From Brucella tritici (GTDB lineage Bacteria; Pseudomonadota; Alphaproteobacteria; Rhizobiales; Rhizobiaceae): a stretch of 64,000 bases of DNA. Of the stretch, positions 1 through 9,081 are shown piece after piece (the first letter of the stretch is position 1; each line of letters begins with the position of its first letter). Below the pieces are notes generated by a model. That model searched no databases, was not told where the DNA came from, and saw only the letters and a program-made list of their open reading frames with translations. The position numbers were made by a program, and so were the translations under genes. The DNA lies in contig NZ_WBWA01000012.1 in the NCBI RefSeq assembly GCF_008932295.1, positions 62,001 through 126,000 of the forward strand. The letters run 5' to 3'.

Positions 1-66
1 CTGATCCTTTTTGCTGGTCTGGTTTATGTTGCCAAGCGTTCGATCTGGTCGGATGTCAAGCACTGA
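1..66 (+). CDS. petC: Cytochrome c1, C-terminal tail (partial)
   Basis: The window opens inside a gene. The last 21 residues before the stop form a hydrophobic membrane segment followed by a basic end, AKRSIWSDVKH. This is the usual C-terminal anchor of cytochrome c1 of the bc1 complex, the membrane subunit that carries electrons to cytochrome c. In Brucellaceae, apt follows the petABC operon, which fits the next gene here. The identification rests on a short tail and on this neighbourhood. A hairpin terminator lies 24 bases after the stop. Confidence 0.75.
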   Translation: MILFAGLVYVAKRSIWSDVKH

Positions 67-90
67 CAATGGATCAACCTGAATTAAAAG

Positions 91-117
91 ATGGGCGCCG
101 TGAGCGCCCATTTTTTT
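91..117 (+). terminator. Rho-independent terminator after petC
   Basis: Stem ATGGGCGC/GCGCCCAT with a five-base loop, followed by seven T. It closes the petABC operon just after the petC stop. The rest of the gap up to apt at 305 shows no other recognisable element. Confidence 0.85.
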
Positions 118-304
118 GTGCTGTAGCTGGAAGGTCGGCTGTGCCACAAATAAGCCATGAAAAAGACCGTGCGTCGCCGTAATGTTCTTGGCAGAAATGG
201 GCGGTTTCTTTTGCAATTTGACCGTTTGAGGGTGTAAAGGTCCTTGGCCCCAACTTTGCCTTGATTAACTTGACCGGCCTGCAGGCCGCCTGAAAGGATG
301 GAAA

Positions 305-850
305 ATGGAATCCGGATTTAAAGCCAGCTTGAAGGATGCGATCCGCACCATTCCGGACTATCCGAAGCCGGGCGTCCAGTTCCGTGACGTGACCACGCTT
401 ATGGGCGATGCACAGGCATTTCGCCGCTCCGTCGACGAGCTGGTCTATCCCTATGCAGGCAATAAGGTCGACAAGGTCGCCGGTATTGAGGCACGTGGCT
501 TCATTCTCGGCGGTGCAATTGCGCACCAGCTTTCGGCTGGTTTCGTGCCGATCCGCAAGAAGGGCAAGCTGCCGCGCGATACAGTGCGCATTGCCTATAG
601 CCTTGAATATGGCATCGATGAAATGGAAATGCACCGCGATGCGATTGAAAAGGGCGAGCGGATCATTCTGGTGGACGATCTAATCGCTACGGGCGGAACG
701 GCGGAAGCGGCTGCAAAGCTTCTGCTTCAAATGGGTGCGGACATTGTGGCAGCCTGCTTCATCATTGACCTGCCCGATCTGGGTGGTCGCAAGAAGCTTG
801 AAGCTCTCGGCGTACCGGTCCGCACGCTCGTCGCCTTTGAAGGCGACTGA
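305..850 (+). CDS. apt: Adenine phosphoribosyltransferase
   Basis: This cytosolic purine-salvage enzyme makes AMP from adenine and PRPP. The 181-residue length is normal for the family. The PRPP-binding loop of type I phosphoribosyltransferases is visible at about residues 120-134 ([15 protein letters not shown]), and the IEARGF motif lies near residue 61. The start is chosen at 305 because AAGGA at 294-298 sits six bases upstream. It stands alone on the plus strand between two terminators, so it is probably transcribed as a single gene. The identification is secure from the motif and from the petC-apt neighbourhood. Confidence 0.97.
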   Translation: MESGFKASLKDAIRTIPDYPKPGVQFRDVTTLMGDAQAFRRSVDELVYPYAGNKVDKVAGIEARGFILGGAIAHQLSAGFVPIRKKGKLPRDTVRIAYSLEYGIDEMEMHRDAIEKGERIILVDDLIATGGTAEAAAKLLLQMGADIVAACFIIDLPDLGGRKKLEALGVPVRTLVAFEGD

Positions 851-870
851 GAAACGTTGCATTTAAACAG

Positions 871-900
871 AAAAGCCCGGACATCGCTCCGGGCTTTTTT
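871..900 (+). terminator. Bidirectional terminator between apt and the MaoC pair
   Basis: An 11-base stem (AAAAGCCCGGA paired with its complement) with loop CATCGC, T-rich on the plus side and A-rich before the stem, so it can stop both apt and the convergent dehydratase genes. Confidence 0.85.
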
Positions 901-903
901 GTT

Positions 904-1386
904 TCAGGCATTGGCCTTGGGCGGCAGCTTCACCATCGCTGCATTGTCGAAGGACAGCACCTCTTCACCATTCTGGTTATGGGCGCTTGTCGTCATGGTC
1001 AGCATGGACCAGCCAGACCGGGAAGCGAGCGGCCTGATGGCATGGACCACGCGCCTGTAGGTGATCGTATCCCCGGCATAAACGGGCTTCGGCCATTTAA
1101 GGTTTTCAAAGCCGGGCGAAGGGCCAAATGTCGGCGGCGTCTCGCCGCGTTTCAAAGCTTCCTTCGTCGCCTTGACGATGGAAGCGACATTGAGCTTCAT
1201 GAACACCGCTGTCGTGTGCCAGCCGGAGGCGCACAGCCCGCCGAAAATGCTCTTCTTTGCCGCTTCACTATCCAGGTGGAACGGTTGCGGATCGTATTTT
1301 CTGGCGAAATCGATGATTTCCTCGGCAGTAAACGTATAGCTGCCGATGACGAGATTCTGTCCGAGATTTTCTTCCAGGAAACTCAT
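904..1386 (-). CDS. MaoC-like dehydratase (second of a pair)
   Basis: A 160-residue single hot-dog protein of the MaoC/(R)-specific enoyl-CoA hydratase family, which hydrates or dehydrates acyl-CoA thioesters in the cytosol. The motif DPQPFHLDSEAA at about residues 33-44 and the GGLCASGWHT stretch are typical of the family; the Asp and His of DPQPFH are the expected catalytic pair. The start at 1386 overlaps the stop of the upstream MaoC gene by four bases (ATGA), which shows translational coupling. A longer in-frame start at 1452 would run far into the neighbour and is not used. The substrate cannot be told. The two products may form a heterodimer, which is inference. Confidence 0.9.
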   Translation of the reverse strand: MSFLEENLGQNLVIGSYTFTAEEIIDFARKYDPQPFHLDSEAAKKSIFGGLCASGWHTTAVFMKLNVASIVKATKEALKRGETPPTFGPSPGFENLKWPKPVYAGDTITYRRVVHAIRPLASRSGWSMLTMTTSAHNQNGEEVLSFDNAAMVKLPPKANA

Positions 1387-1868
1387 GACGCTCCTCCCGC
1401 TGCCGTATCGTAATCGCGGCGCAGCATCATGCATGGATGCTGCATTTCGCACACGCTTTCGCCGCGCTGATTGAACAGCTCATGGTGGAACGTTACCAGC
1501 CCGATAGCCGGGCGCGATTTGGAAATGCGCTTGTCCTTGATGGTCGTCACGCCGTTGAGCGTATCGCCCGCAAGCACGGGACGTTTCCAGCGCGTGAATT
1601 CGACGCCGGGGCCGCCCTGCGAGGTCGAGTTGGTGAGATAGGCGTCGCAGACCATGCGCATGATGAGGGCGGCTGTCTGCCAGCCTGAGGCGGCAAGACC
1701 GCCAAGCACGCTGGCTTTGCCTGCTTCCTCATCAAGGTGGAAGGGCTGCGGATCGAACGCGCTGGCGAATTCGATGATTTCTTCCTTGTTGATCGTACGA
1801 GGACCGAAGGGAAGGGCCATTCCCGGTTCCATATCCTCATAAGCATATTTCGGCAGAGGCTTGCTCAC
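1383..1868 (-). CDS. MaoC-like dehydratase (first of a pair)
   Basis: A 161-residue hot-dog fold protein with DPQPFHLDEEAG and GGLAASGWQT, the same landmarks as its downstream partner, so the two look like an old tandem duplication. The start is taken as GTG at 1868 because GGAGGAG lies seven bases upstream; an ATG at 1892 is upstream of this ribosome binding site and is probably not used. It likely acts on an acyl-CoA in fatty-acid or polyhydroxyalkanoate metabolism, but no substrate-specific feature was seen. It is cotranscribed with the next gene. Confidence 0.88.
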   Translation of the reverse strand: MSKPLPKYAYEDMEPGMALPFGPRTINKEEIIEFASAFDPQPFHLDEEAGKASVLGGLAASGWQTAALIMRMVCDAYLTNSTSQGGPGVEFTRWKRPVLAGDTLNGVTTIKDKRISKSRPAIGLVTFHHELFNQRGESVCEMQHPCMMLRRDYDTAAGGAS

Positions 1869-1890
1869 CCTCAATCTCCTCCCTGTAGAC

Positions 1891-1921
1891 ATAAAGAAAA
1901 GGCCGCCGGTTTTCGGCGGCC
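1891..1921 (-). terminator. Terminator of the ychF operon
   Basis: Stem GGCCGCCG/CGGCGGCC (1901-1908 with 1914-1921), five-base loop; on the minus strand it is followed by TTTTCTTTAT. It lies between ychF and the MaoC pair and separates the two transcription units. Confidence 0.85.
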
Positions 1922-1929
1922 TGATCGTA

Positions 1930-3033
1930 TCAGGTATTGAAGCGGAACAGCATCACATCGCCGTCATGGACGATGTATTCCTTGCCTTCGTCCCTTGCCT
2001 TGCCAGCTTCCTTCGCTCCGACTTCGCCATTGTATTTGACGTAGTCTTCATAGGCGATGGTCTGGGCGCGGATGAAGCCGCGTTCGAAATCGGTATGGAT
2101 GACACCGGCAGCGCCCGGAGCCTTGGTGCCGCGCCGGATGGTCCAGGCGCGGGTTTCCTTCGGTCCTGCGGTGAAATAGGTGATGAGGTCGAGAAGCTTG
2201 TAACCGGCGCGGATCAGGCGGTCGAGACCCGGTTCCTCAAGGTCCATGCTGTCCAGATATTCCTTGGCTTCCTCATCGGGAAGCTGTGCAACTTCCGCTT
2301 CGATCGCAGCCGAAATGATGACCGTCTGCGCGCCCTGTTCGTCGGCCATCTTGTCGACGGCAGCGCTAAATTCGTTGCCCTTGGCGGCGTCGCCTTCTGC
2401 GACGTTGCAGACATAAAGGACTGGCTTGGAGGTCAGAAGGTTCAGGCCCTTCAGCGTCAGCAGGTCTTCTGCGGCGATATCTTTCAGCATCAGGCGGACC
2501 GGCTGGCCGTTCTGGAGCAGTTCGAGTGCCGTTTCCATCACCGGCAGAATGGTGAGGGCTTCCTTGTCCTTGCCGGTGGCGCGCTTGCGGATCTGCACGA
2601 TGCGGCGTTCGATGCTTTCAAGGTCTGAAAGCATCAGCTCCGTTTCAACCGTCTGGGCGTCCGATACGGGATCGATACGGCCTTCGACATGGGTGATGTC
2701 ATCGTCCTCGAAGCAGCGCAGCACATGCACGATGGCATCGACTTCGCGAATATTGGCGAGGAACTGGTTGCCGAGACCTTCGCCCTTCGATGCGCCGCGC
2801 ACGAGGCCGGCAATGTCCACGAAGTTGATGCGGGTCGGGATGATTTCCTTCGAACCTGCGATCTTGGCAATCTCGTTCTGGCGCGGATCGGGAACCGCCA
2901 CTTCGCCGGTGTTCGGCTCAATGGTGCAGAACGGATAGTTTGCGGCCTGTGCGGCGGCCGTTTTGGTCAGCGCGTTGAAAAGCGTCGACTTACCAACATT
3001 TGGCAGACCGACGATGCCGCATTTGAAACCCAT
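1930..3033 (-). CDS. ychF: Ribosome-binding ATPase YchF (Obg family)
   Basis: A 367-residue P-loop protein of the Obg/OLA1 group, which binds ribosomes and hydrolyses ATP rather than GTP and has been linked to oxidative-stress control. The Walker A loop GLPNVGKST lies at about residues 9-17. The TGS domain occupies the last 80 or so residues and ends in the conserved VMLFRFNT. The length matches the family. It is the last gene of the minus-strand group rplY-pth-ychF, with an 87-base gap after pth, and a terminator follows. The pairing of pth and ychF is common in proteobacteria. Confidence 0.97.
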   Translation of the reverse strand: MGFKCGIVGLPNVGKSTLFNALTKTAAAQAANYPFCTIEPNTGEVAVPDPRQNEIAKIAGSKEIIPTRINFVDIAGLVRGASKGEGLGNQFLANIREVDAIVHVLRCFEDDDITHVEGRIDPVSDAQTVETELMLSDLESIERRIVQIRKRATGKDKEALTILPVMETALELLQNGQPVRLMLKDIAAEDLLTLKGLNLLTSKPVLYVCNVAEGDAAKGNEFSAAVDKMADEQGAQTVIISAAIEAEVAQLPDEEAKEYLDSMDLEEPGLDRLIRAGYKLLDLITYFTAGPKETRAWTIRRGTKAPGAAGVIHTDFERGFIRAQTIAYEDYVKYNGEVGAKEAGKARDEGKEYIVHDGDVMLFRFNT

Positions 3034-3120
3034 GATCGTACCTATCAGACTAGAATTCTATTGTTGTGGCTATGCGTCATAGGACTGTGAAGCGTCAAGA
3101 GGCGGAGCCGTCGCAGAAGC

Positions 3121-3888
3121 TTAATCCTTTTTGCCGAGCAGCTTTTTCAGCATTTCAGCCATAGGGCCGCTGGCAGGAATATCCGGCTTCTTCTGGTTTT
3201 GCCGCGCCTGACGAATATGGCTCTGCGCTTTTGGCTTTGCCTCAGGGGGGGCTTTCTCCAATTGCGCGGGATCGGCCTTGAAACCGCTTGGCCGCTGATT
3301 GCCATCGCCCATGGCAAGCGCAATGCGGTTCATGAAGCTGTTGTCTTCGCCCTTGGTGGCAAGCAGGCCCACATTATCGGCGATAGCGCCCAGAAGTTTA
3401 TCCAGCCATTCATTGTCGGCCTTGGCGAAATCGCCGAGGACATAATTATGCACGAGTTCCTTCGCGCCCGGATGGCCGATGCCAAGCCGCATACGGCGAT
3501 AATTCTGGCCGCCAGGGAAAGACTGCACATGTGCGTCGATGGACTTGATGCCGTTATGGCCGCCCGAGCCGCCGCCGGTCTTGATGCGCAGCTTGCCCGG
3601 AACGAGGTCCAGTTCGTCATAGATCACGACGAGATCGGCAGAGGTGAGCTTGTAGAAGCGCATGGCCTCGCCGATAGACTGACCCGAGAGGTTCATGAAA
3701 GTCTGCGGTTTGACCAGCAGCACCTTTTCGCCATCGATCACACTATCGGCGATCTCGGCCTGAAACTTCTTCTGCCAGTTGGAAAAGCGATGGCGGCGGA
3801 ATATTTCATCCGCCGCCATGAAACCGATATTGTGCCGGTTATGCGCATATTTGGGGCCCGGATTGCCAAGACCTGCGATGAGCAGCAT
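3121..3888 (-). CDS. pth: Peptidyl-tRNA hydrolase with long C-terminal tail
   Basis: Releases peptides from stalled peptidyl-tRNA in the cytosol. The core shows GLGNPGPKY at the N-terminus, the catalytic His in NRHNIG (residue 19) and the conserved Asp in YDELDL. The core normally takes about 190 residues; this protein has 255. The extra 60 residues are rich in Lys, Pro and Gln and end in [16 protein letters not shown], a low-complexity basic tail also known in other Rhizobiales. The gene lies 30 bases after rplY, so the two are probably cotranscribed. Confidence 0.97.
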   Translation of the reverse strand: MLLIAGLGNPGPKYAHNRHNIGFMAADEIFRRHRFSNWQKKFQAEIADSVIDGEKVLLVKPQTFMNLSGQSIGEAMRFYKLTSADLVVIYDELDLVPGKLRIKTGGGSGGHNGIKSIDAHVQSFPGGQNYRRMRLGIGHPGAKELVHNYVLGDFAKADNEWLDKLLGAIADNVGLLATKGEDNSFMNRIALAMGDGNQRPSGFKADPAQLEKAPPEAKPKAQSHIRQARQNQKKPDIPASGPMAEMLKKLLGKKD

Positions 3889-3918
3889 GGTTCAGAGCCC
3901 CCAAAATGCGGAAAGCGA

Positions 3919-4548
3919 TTATTCGCTGTCCTTGGCTTCTTCTTCTGCAACGCCTTCCGAGGCAGCTTCTTCCGACTTCAGGCCGGCAGGAGCAGCAATC
4001 GTGGCGATGGTGAAGTCGCGATCCTGGATGGCAGGCGTTACGCCCTTCGGCAGCTTGATTGCCGAAATGTGGACGGAGTCGCCGATTTCGAGGCCGGTCA
4101 GGTCGAACTCGAGTGCTTCCGGAATTGCATTGGCCGGAACGATCAGTTCAACGTCGTGACGAACGATGTTGAGAACGCCGCCGCGCTTGATGCCCGGAGC
4201 AGCTTCTTCGTTCTTGAAGTGAACCGGAACATTCACATGGACGACCGACTTCGCGGAAACGCGCAGGAAGTCGACATGCTGCGGGAAATCACGGACCGGA
4301 TCCAGCTGGTAGTCCTTCGGGAGGACCTGAATCTTCTTGCCGTCTACTTCGATCGTGGCAACAGTGGTCTTAAAGCCACCGCCATGAATCTTGTAGAAGA
4401 TCTCCTTGTAGGAGACGGCGATTGCGAGGGGTTCCTGCTTGTCGCCATAGATGACTGCAGGAATCTGGCCGTTGCGACGCAGTTCGCGGGAGGACCCCTT
4501 ACCAACCCGGGTACGCAGATCGGCCTTGAGCACGTAAGTCTCGCTCAT
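3919..4548 (-). CDS. rplY: 50S ribosomal protein L25/CTC family
   Basis: A 209-residue member of the long L25 type (TL5/CTC), with an N-terminal 5S-rRNA-binding barrel (start [11 protein letters not shown], then [20 protein letters not shown]) and a C-terminal all-beta domain ending in an acidic Glu-rich tail. It binds 5S rRNA in the large ribosomal subunit. The start at 4548 matches the family N-terminus; the frame stays open upstream to 4644 through an intergenic repeat, but that part is not protein-like. It is the first gene of the rplY-pth group. Confidence 0.96.
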   Translation of the reverse strand: MSETYVLKADLRTRVGKGSSRELRRNGQIPAVIYGDKQEPLAIAVSYKEIFYKIHGGGFKTTVATIEVDGKKIQVLPKDYQLDPVRDFPQHVDFLRVSAKSVVHVNVPVHFKNEEAAPGIKRGGVLNIVRHDVELIVPANAIPEALEFDLTGLEIGDSVHISAIKLPKGVTPAIQDRDFTIATIAAPAGLKSEEAASEGVAEEEAKDSE

Positions 4549-4582
4549 GGCATTTCCTTTCGATGTTACTGGAGTGTCGCTT

Positions 4583-4638
4583 GTTTTCCACGCATGATCT
4601 TGTCCGAAAACCGGTTTCCACTTTTCGGGATCATGCTT
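4583..4638. repeat. Palindromic intergenic repeat, copy 1 (half element)
   Basis: The core GCATGATCTTGTCCGAAAAC, then CGGTTTCCACTTTTCGGG and ATCATGC, forms an imperfect hairpin. It is the same family as copies near 9.8, 16.0, 19.5, 20.9, 21.9, 36.5, 37.2, 39.0, 40.1, 43.3, 57.0 and 62.5 kb. This copy lies just upstream of rplY. Confidence 0.85.
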
Positions 4639-4927
4639 CAACAAACGACATGAAACAGCCCGTATTGTCTGTCACGAAGTGAGAGACCGGACCGCTCCAT
4701 TCCGCGTTGCCTCCAAGGGTGTCTACGCGGATGGCGGTGGCTATAGACCATAGCGAGCGGCGGCGCAAGTTTTTTGGGCTGCGAGCAGTTCCCGTGCCCG
4801 GCATCTGTGGGCATTTCTCATAACCGGTGGCATTGGCGGCGTCAAAGATGTTAAGCGAATGCCTGATCGATCGCAGGCTTGGCCGTGCGAGTCGTCTGTT
4901 CCTGCAATACTGAAACAAGGAGGCGAG

Positions 4928-6472
4928 ATGCAGGTCGGTATCGACATGGGTGCAGTTGCTGGAAGCGGTTCTGCCTCGGCAGCGGCGCTTGGCGGTGGCA
5001 AGCAAGCCATGCTTGATCTTGAGGAGCTTCTCGCCACGCGTTTGCTCGTGCAGGGCAATTCCGGCTCCGGCAAGTCGCATCTTTTGCGCCGCCTTTTGGA
5101 ACAGAGCGCGCAATGGGTGCAGCAGTGCATTGTCGACCCTGAAGGCGATTTCGTCACGCTTGCCGATCTTTACGGCCATGTCGTTGTCGATGCCGCCCGT
5201 ACCGAAGCCGAACTGACACGCATTGCCGGACGTATCCGCCAGCACCGTGTTTCGGTGGTGCTCAATCTGGAAGGGCTGGACGTCGAGCAGCAGATGCGCT
5301 CCGCTGCGGCTTTTCTCGGTGGCCTCTTTGATGCGGAGCGTGACTATTGGTATCCGATGCTGGTGGTTGTGGATGAGGCGCAGCTTTTTGCGCCTGCTGC
5401 CGCAGGTGAAGTGTCCGACGAAGCGCGCAAGCTTTCGCTCGGCGCGATGACCAATCTCATGTGTCGCGGACGAAAGCGCGGCCTTGCGGGTGTTATCGCT
5501 ACGCAGCGACTGGCGAAGCTCGCCAAGAACGTTGCTGCCGAAGCCTCCAACTTCCTCATGGGGCGCACCTTCCTCGATATCGACATGGCGCGCGCAGCCG
5601 ATCTTCTCGGCATGGAGCGCAAGCAGGCCGAAATGTTCCGCGATTTGCAGCGCGGGCATTTTGTGGCGCTTGGCCCTGCATTGTCGCGCCGTCCATTGCC
5701 GATCAAGATCGGCAAGGTGGAAACATCGGCGCGTTCGTCGTCGCCGAAACTGATGCCGCTGCCCGAAGCGCCGGAAGATGCACTCGACCTGATCTTCACG
5801 CCGGCGCCGCAGGAAATCCGTACTGCCGTGCGCCGCACGCCTCCACCACCGCCGCCGCCATCCACGGCGGAAATTCTGGCGCAGGTCGCAAAGCCCAAGC
5901 ACGAAGCCGAACCGGCGCAGGAACCATTGTTTCCCGGCATTGTGGAAGCCGAACGCGATGAGCTTCTTGAAAAGGTCATGCGCGAGATTGTGGATGACCC
6001 GGAAGCATCGTTCCGGTCTGTGGCCGTTCTCTATCAGGATTTTCTGGTGCGCTGCCGCATTCACCGCGTTCCGGGCGAACCGCTGGCTCTCCCTGCCTTC
6101 CGCCGCAGGCTGGCGGTGGCGCAGGCCAGCATTGAGAGCGATGTGGCAAGCGGCGAAACATGGCAGCAGGCGCTTTCCCTGTCGGAAAGTCTCACTGATG
6201 ATGTGCAGGGCGTATTCCTGATCGTGGCGCAGGCAGCCGTCACCGGCGCGCCTTGCCCTTCCGATGCGGCTTTGGCGCGCGCCTATGGCACGCACTCGTT
6301 CAGCCGTGCCCGGCGTCTGCTAACCTATTTTGAAGAGCGTGGGCTTCTGGTTGTGCGCAATGATTTCAAGGGAATGCGCATCGTCAATTTCCCCGATCTC
6401 GCCTGTGAGACCGCTCCGGGCGACCCGAATGCGCCGGATGAACTGGTGGAAGAGGGCGCAGCCGCCGAGTAA
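4928..6472 (+). CDS. HerA/FtsK-type ATP-binding protein
   Basis: A 514-residue P-loop protein with Walker A GNSGSGKS at about 43-50 and Walker B MLVVVDEAQ near 144-152, followed by a Gln/Arg-rich TQRLAKLAKN stretch typical of the HerA (DUF87) helicase central domain. A proline run near residue 310 separates this from a C-terminal domain that ends in a winged-helix-like region. The start at 4928 has AGGAGG seven bases before it; an earlier ATG at 4859 has none. HerA relatives pump or remodel DNA, but the partner nuclease NurA is not adjacent and the role of this alphaproteobacterial branch is not known to me. Confidence 0.8.
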   Translation: MQVGIDMGAVAGSGSASAAALGGGKQAMLDLEELLATRLLVQGNSGSGKSHLLRRLLEQSAQWVQQCIVDPEGDFVTLADLYGHVVVDAARTEAELTRIAGRIRQHRVSVVLNLEGLDVEQQMRSAAAFLGGLFDAERDYWYPMLVVVDEAQLFAPAAAGEVSDEARKLSLGAMTNLMCRGRKRGLAGVIATQRLAKLAKNVAAEASNFLMGRTFLDIDMARAADLLGMERKQAEMFRDLQRGHFVALGPALSRRPLPIKIGKVETSARSSSPKLMPLPEAPEDALDLIFTPAPQEIRTAVRRTPPPPPPPSTAEILAQVAKPKHEAEPAQEPLFPGIVEAERDELLEKVMREIVDDPEASFRSVAVLYQDFLVRCRIHRVPGEPLALPAFRRRLAVAQASIESDVASGETWQQALSLSESLTDDVQGVFLIVAQAAVTGAPCPSDAALARAYGTHSFSRARRLLTYFEERGLLVVRNDFKGMRIVNFPDLACETAPGDPNAPDELVEEGAAAE

Positions 6473-6557
6473 AACAAGGTGTTGCCTGTGATAACTGTCA
6501 TGAACCTGTAATGATCCTCACCGACAGCTTGTGAAACGATTCATTCAGGGTAGCAGC

Positions 6558-7856
6558 GTGACTGAGCCAGTAAAACAGCCAGGTTTCAAAGAACTATTCA
6601 CGACTTTCGGCAAAGTGGGTCTTCTGTCTTTTGGCGGTCCCGCAGCCCAGATCGCGATGCTGCAACGCATTCTCGTGGATGAGAAAAAATGGATGGATCA
6701 GGAGCGGCTGATCCATGCGCTCAATTTCTGCATGTTGCTGCCGGGGCCGGAAGCCATGCAACTTGCGACCTATTCCGGTTGGGCGGTGAAAGGCTGGCGC
6801 GGCGGTTTGCTGGCAGGGCTGTTGTTCGTGCTGCCAGGCGCTGTCGTCATGCTTGCATTGTCGGCGCTTTATATCGCCTTCGGGCATGTCGAGATCGTGG
6901 CTGGACTGTTGTTCGGCCTCAAGGCTGCGGTTCTGGCTGTGGTTTTCGAAGCGCTCTACCGCATGGCCAAACGGACATTGGCCTCGGGTTTTTCCTATGC
7001 GGTGGCGATTGCGGCATTCGTTGCGATAGCTTTCCTGAAACTGCCGTTTCCGCTCGTCGTTCTGCTTGCGGCTGTTGCAGGTGGACTACGACACGTCGTT
7101 CAGGGGAAGGGTGCAGCAACCGTTATAGGGGATGCGACACCCGGCGCCCTGCGTGAATTCACGCAGCAGACACTCATCTGGGGCGGGTTGTGGCTTTTAC
7201 CTTTGCTCGGGCTCTTCTTCGCTTTTGGCGGTGCGCATGTTTTCGTGCAGGAAGCGGCCTTCTTCTCGAAGCTTGCCGCGGTGACATTTGGGGGCGCTTA
7301 TGCAGCTCTTTCCTATACGGCGCAGCAGGCGGTCGAGCATTTCGGCTGGATGAAACCGGGCGAGATGCTGACCGGGCTGGGACTGGCCGAAACCACGCCG
7401 GGACCGCTGATCCTCGTGCTGGTCTTTGTCGGCTTTGTGGGAGCTGCGAATCTTTCGGGCCTGCCGCCACTTCTGGGCGGCTTTTTCGGCGGTTTGATTG
7501 CGCTGTGGTTTACCTTCGTGCCCTGCTTTCTATGGATATTGGCAGGGGCGCCCTTCGTGGAACGGCTGCGTCAGGTACGCTGGCTGTCGGCGATGCTGGG
7601 CGGCATTACGGCTGCGGTTGTCGGCGTGATTGCCAATCTGGCGCTGTGGTTCTCGCTGCACGTCCTGTTTTCGCAGGTGGTGGAGAAAGCCGTCGGCCCC
7701 TTCACATTGCCGCTGCCGGTCTGGAGCACAATAGACAATGCCGCCGTCCTGATCGCAGGCGCGGCGGCATTCTTGCTTGTCGTTCTGAGGCTCAACATGC
7801 CGCTCGTGCTGTTGCTGGCGGCATGTCTCGGAATTGCTATTCGCCTGATGTTTTGA
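6558..7856 (+). CDS. chrA: Chromate ion transporter ChrA
   Basis: A 432-residue inner-membrane protein of the CHR family, which exports chromate by exchange or proton coupling. Two homologous halves are visible: the first starts with FTTFGKVGLLSFGGPAAQ and the PGPEAMQLATY motif, the second with AAVTFGGAYAALSY and TPGPLILVLVFVGF. About ten to twelve hydrophobic segments are present. The start is set at GTG 6558, which has AGGG seven bases upstream; another GTG at 6531 has no ribosome binding site. The stop abuts the prs stop directly (convergent, no gap). No chrB regulator is adjacent. Confidence 0.93.
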   Translation: MTEPVKQPGFKELFTTFGKVGLLSFGGPAAQIAMLQRILVDEKKWMDQERLIHALNFCMLLPGPEAMQLATYSGWAVKGWRGGLLAGLLFVLPGAVVMLALSALYIAFGHVEIVAGLLFGLKAAVLAVVFEALYRMAKRTLASGFSYAVAIAAFVAIAFLKLPFPLVVLLAAVAGGLRHVVQGKGAATVIGDATPGALREFTQQTLIWGGLWLLPLLGLFFAFGGAHVFVQEAAFFSKLAAVTFGGAYAALSYTAQQAVEHFGWMKPGEMLTGLGLAETTPGPLILVLVFVGFVGAANLSGLPPLLGGFFGGLIALWFTFVPCFLWILAGAPFVERLRQVRWLSAMLGGITAAVVGVIANLALWFSLHVLFSQVVEKAVGPFTLPLPVWSTIDNAAVLIAGAAAFLLVVLRLNMPLVLLLAACLGIAIRLMF

Positions 7857-8789
7857 TTAGTCGAACAGGCTCGAAACAGACTCTTCCGCTGCCGTACGGG
7901 CGATGGCTTCGCCAATCAGGTCCGAGATCGACAGCACGCGGATATTCGGCGCATCGTTGATGGCGGTGGTCGGCTGGATCGAGTCGGTGATGACCAGCTC
8001 CTTCAGCTTGGATGAGGCAATACGGGCAACCGCGCCGCCGGACAGAACGCCATGCGTAATATAGGCGGTGACGCTGTTGGCGCCCTTGTTGAGCAGGGCT
8101 TCGGCTGCGTTGCAGAGCGTGCCGCCGGAATCGACGATATCATCGAACAGCAGGCAGTCCTTGCCGGAAACATCGCCGATGACGTTCATGACTTCCGATT
8201 CACCTGGACGCTCACGGCGCTTGTCGACGATGGCGAGCTGCGCATCGATGCGCTTGGCCAGCGAACGGGCACGCACCACGCCGCCAACGTCAGGCGAAAC
8301 GACCATGCAGTTGCCGGTGGCATAATTGGCCTTCACATCGCGGGCGATGACCGGAACGGCATAGAGATTGTCGGTCGGAATATCGAAGAAGCCCTGAATC
8401 TGACCGGCGTGAAGGTCAAGCGTCAGAACGCGGTTGGCACCGGCTTCGGTGATGAGGTTGGCGACGAGCTTGGCCGAGATCGGCGTGCGCGGGCCGGGCT
8501 TGCGGTCCTGACGGGCATAGCCGAAATAGGGCAGGACGGCGGTGATGCGACGTGCCGAGGAGCGGCGGAAGGCATCGATCATGATGAGCAGTTCCATCAG
8601 GTGATCGTTTGCCGGATAAGAGGTCGATTGCAGAACGAATACGTCTTCGCCGCGCACGTTTTCCTGAATCTCTACGAAGATTTCCTGATCGGCGAAGCGA
8701 CGGACGCTGGCCTTACCGAGCGGAATGTTGAGATATTGAGCAACGGATTCGGCAAGAACCCGGTTGGAGTTGCCTGCGAAAAGTTTCAT
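7857..8789 (-). CDS. prs: Ribose-phosphate pyrophosphokinase
   Basis: Makes PRPP from ribose-5-phosphate and ATP for purine, pyrimidine, His and Trp synthesis. The 310-residue protein starts MKLFAGNSN, which matches the family start, so the longer frame from 8843 is not used. The PRPP-binding motif [14 protein letters not shown] lies near residues 205-220, and the Arg-Gln-Asp-Arg flap YARQDRK near 97-103 is complete. Functionally it feeds apt (305) and carAB/pyrimidine synthesis in the same window. It is convergent with chrA with no intergenic base. Confidence 0.97.
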   Translation of the reverse strand: MKLFAGNSNRVLAESVAQYLNIPLGKASVRRFADQEIFVEIQENVRGEDVFVLQSTSYPANDHLMELLIMIDAFRRSSARRITAVLPYFGYARQDRKPGPRTPISAKLVANLITEAGANRVLTLDLHAGQIQGFFDIPTDNLYAVPVIARDVKANYATGNCMVVSPDVGGVVRARSLAKRIDAQLAIVDKRRERPGESEVMNVIGDVSGKDCLLFDDIVDSGGTLCNAAEALLNKGANSVTAYITHGVLSGGAVARIASSKLKELVITDSIQPTTAINDAPNIRVLSISDLIGEAIARTAAEESVSSLFD

Positions 8790-9081
8790 TCTTTTGCCTC
8801 TGACGCCGATGCGGTCGCGGTTTGCAGTTTGGTTCTGTCGCAACAGTCCGTCGGAACGGACTTAATCTCTTAAAAACTTTAAGCTGCGTAGTTTTTGACG
8901 GGGTCAAGAACGGCAGCTTGCAAGGTTTTCTTTCGGATGCGGGGGCTATTGCAAAGAGTCATCGTCATTGCAAGGCCCCCGGGAACACAATTGCTGTAAA
9001 AAGCCCGGTTTCCCGGCTTTCCCACAGCAGGCAAAACAGATTCAGCAAAAGATTTCAGTCTTTTGCTGCCAAAGCAAGTTT

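Noticed and set aside
3199-4653. Plus-strand frame of 484 codons opposite pth and rplY
   Set aside because: Covers two well-known genes in antisense and has no recognisable motif.
4631-6295. Minus-strand frame of 554 codons opposite the HerA-type gene
   Set aside because: Antisense shadow with a strongly biased composition; the plus-strand gene has Walker motifs and a ribosome binding site.
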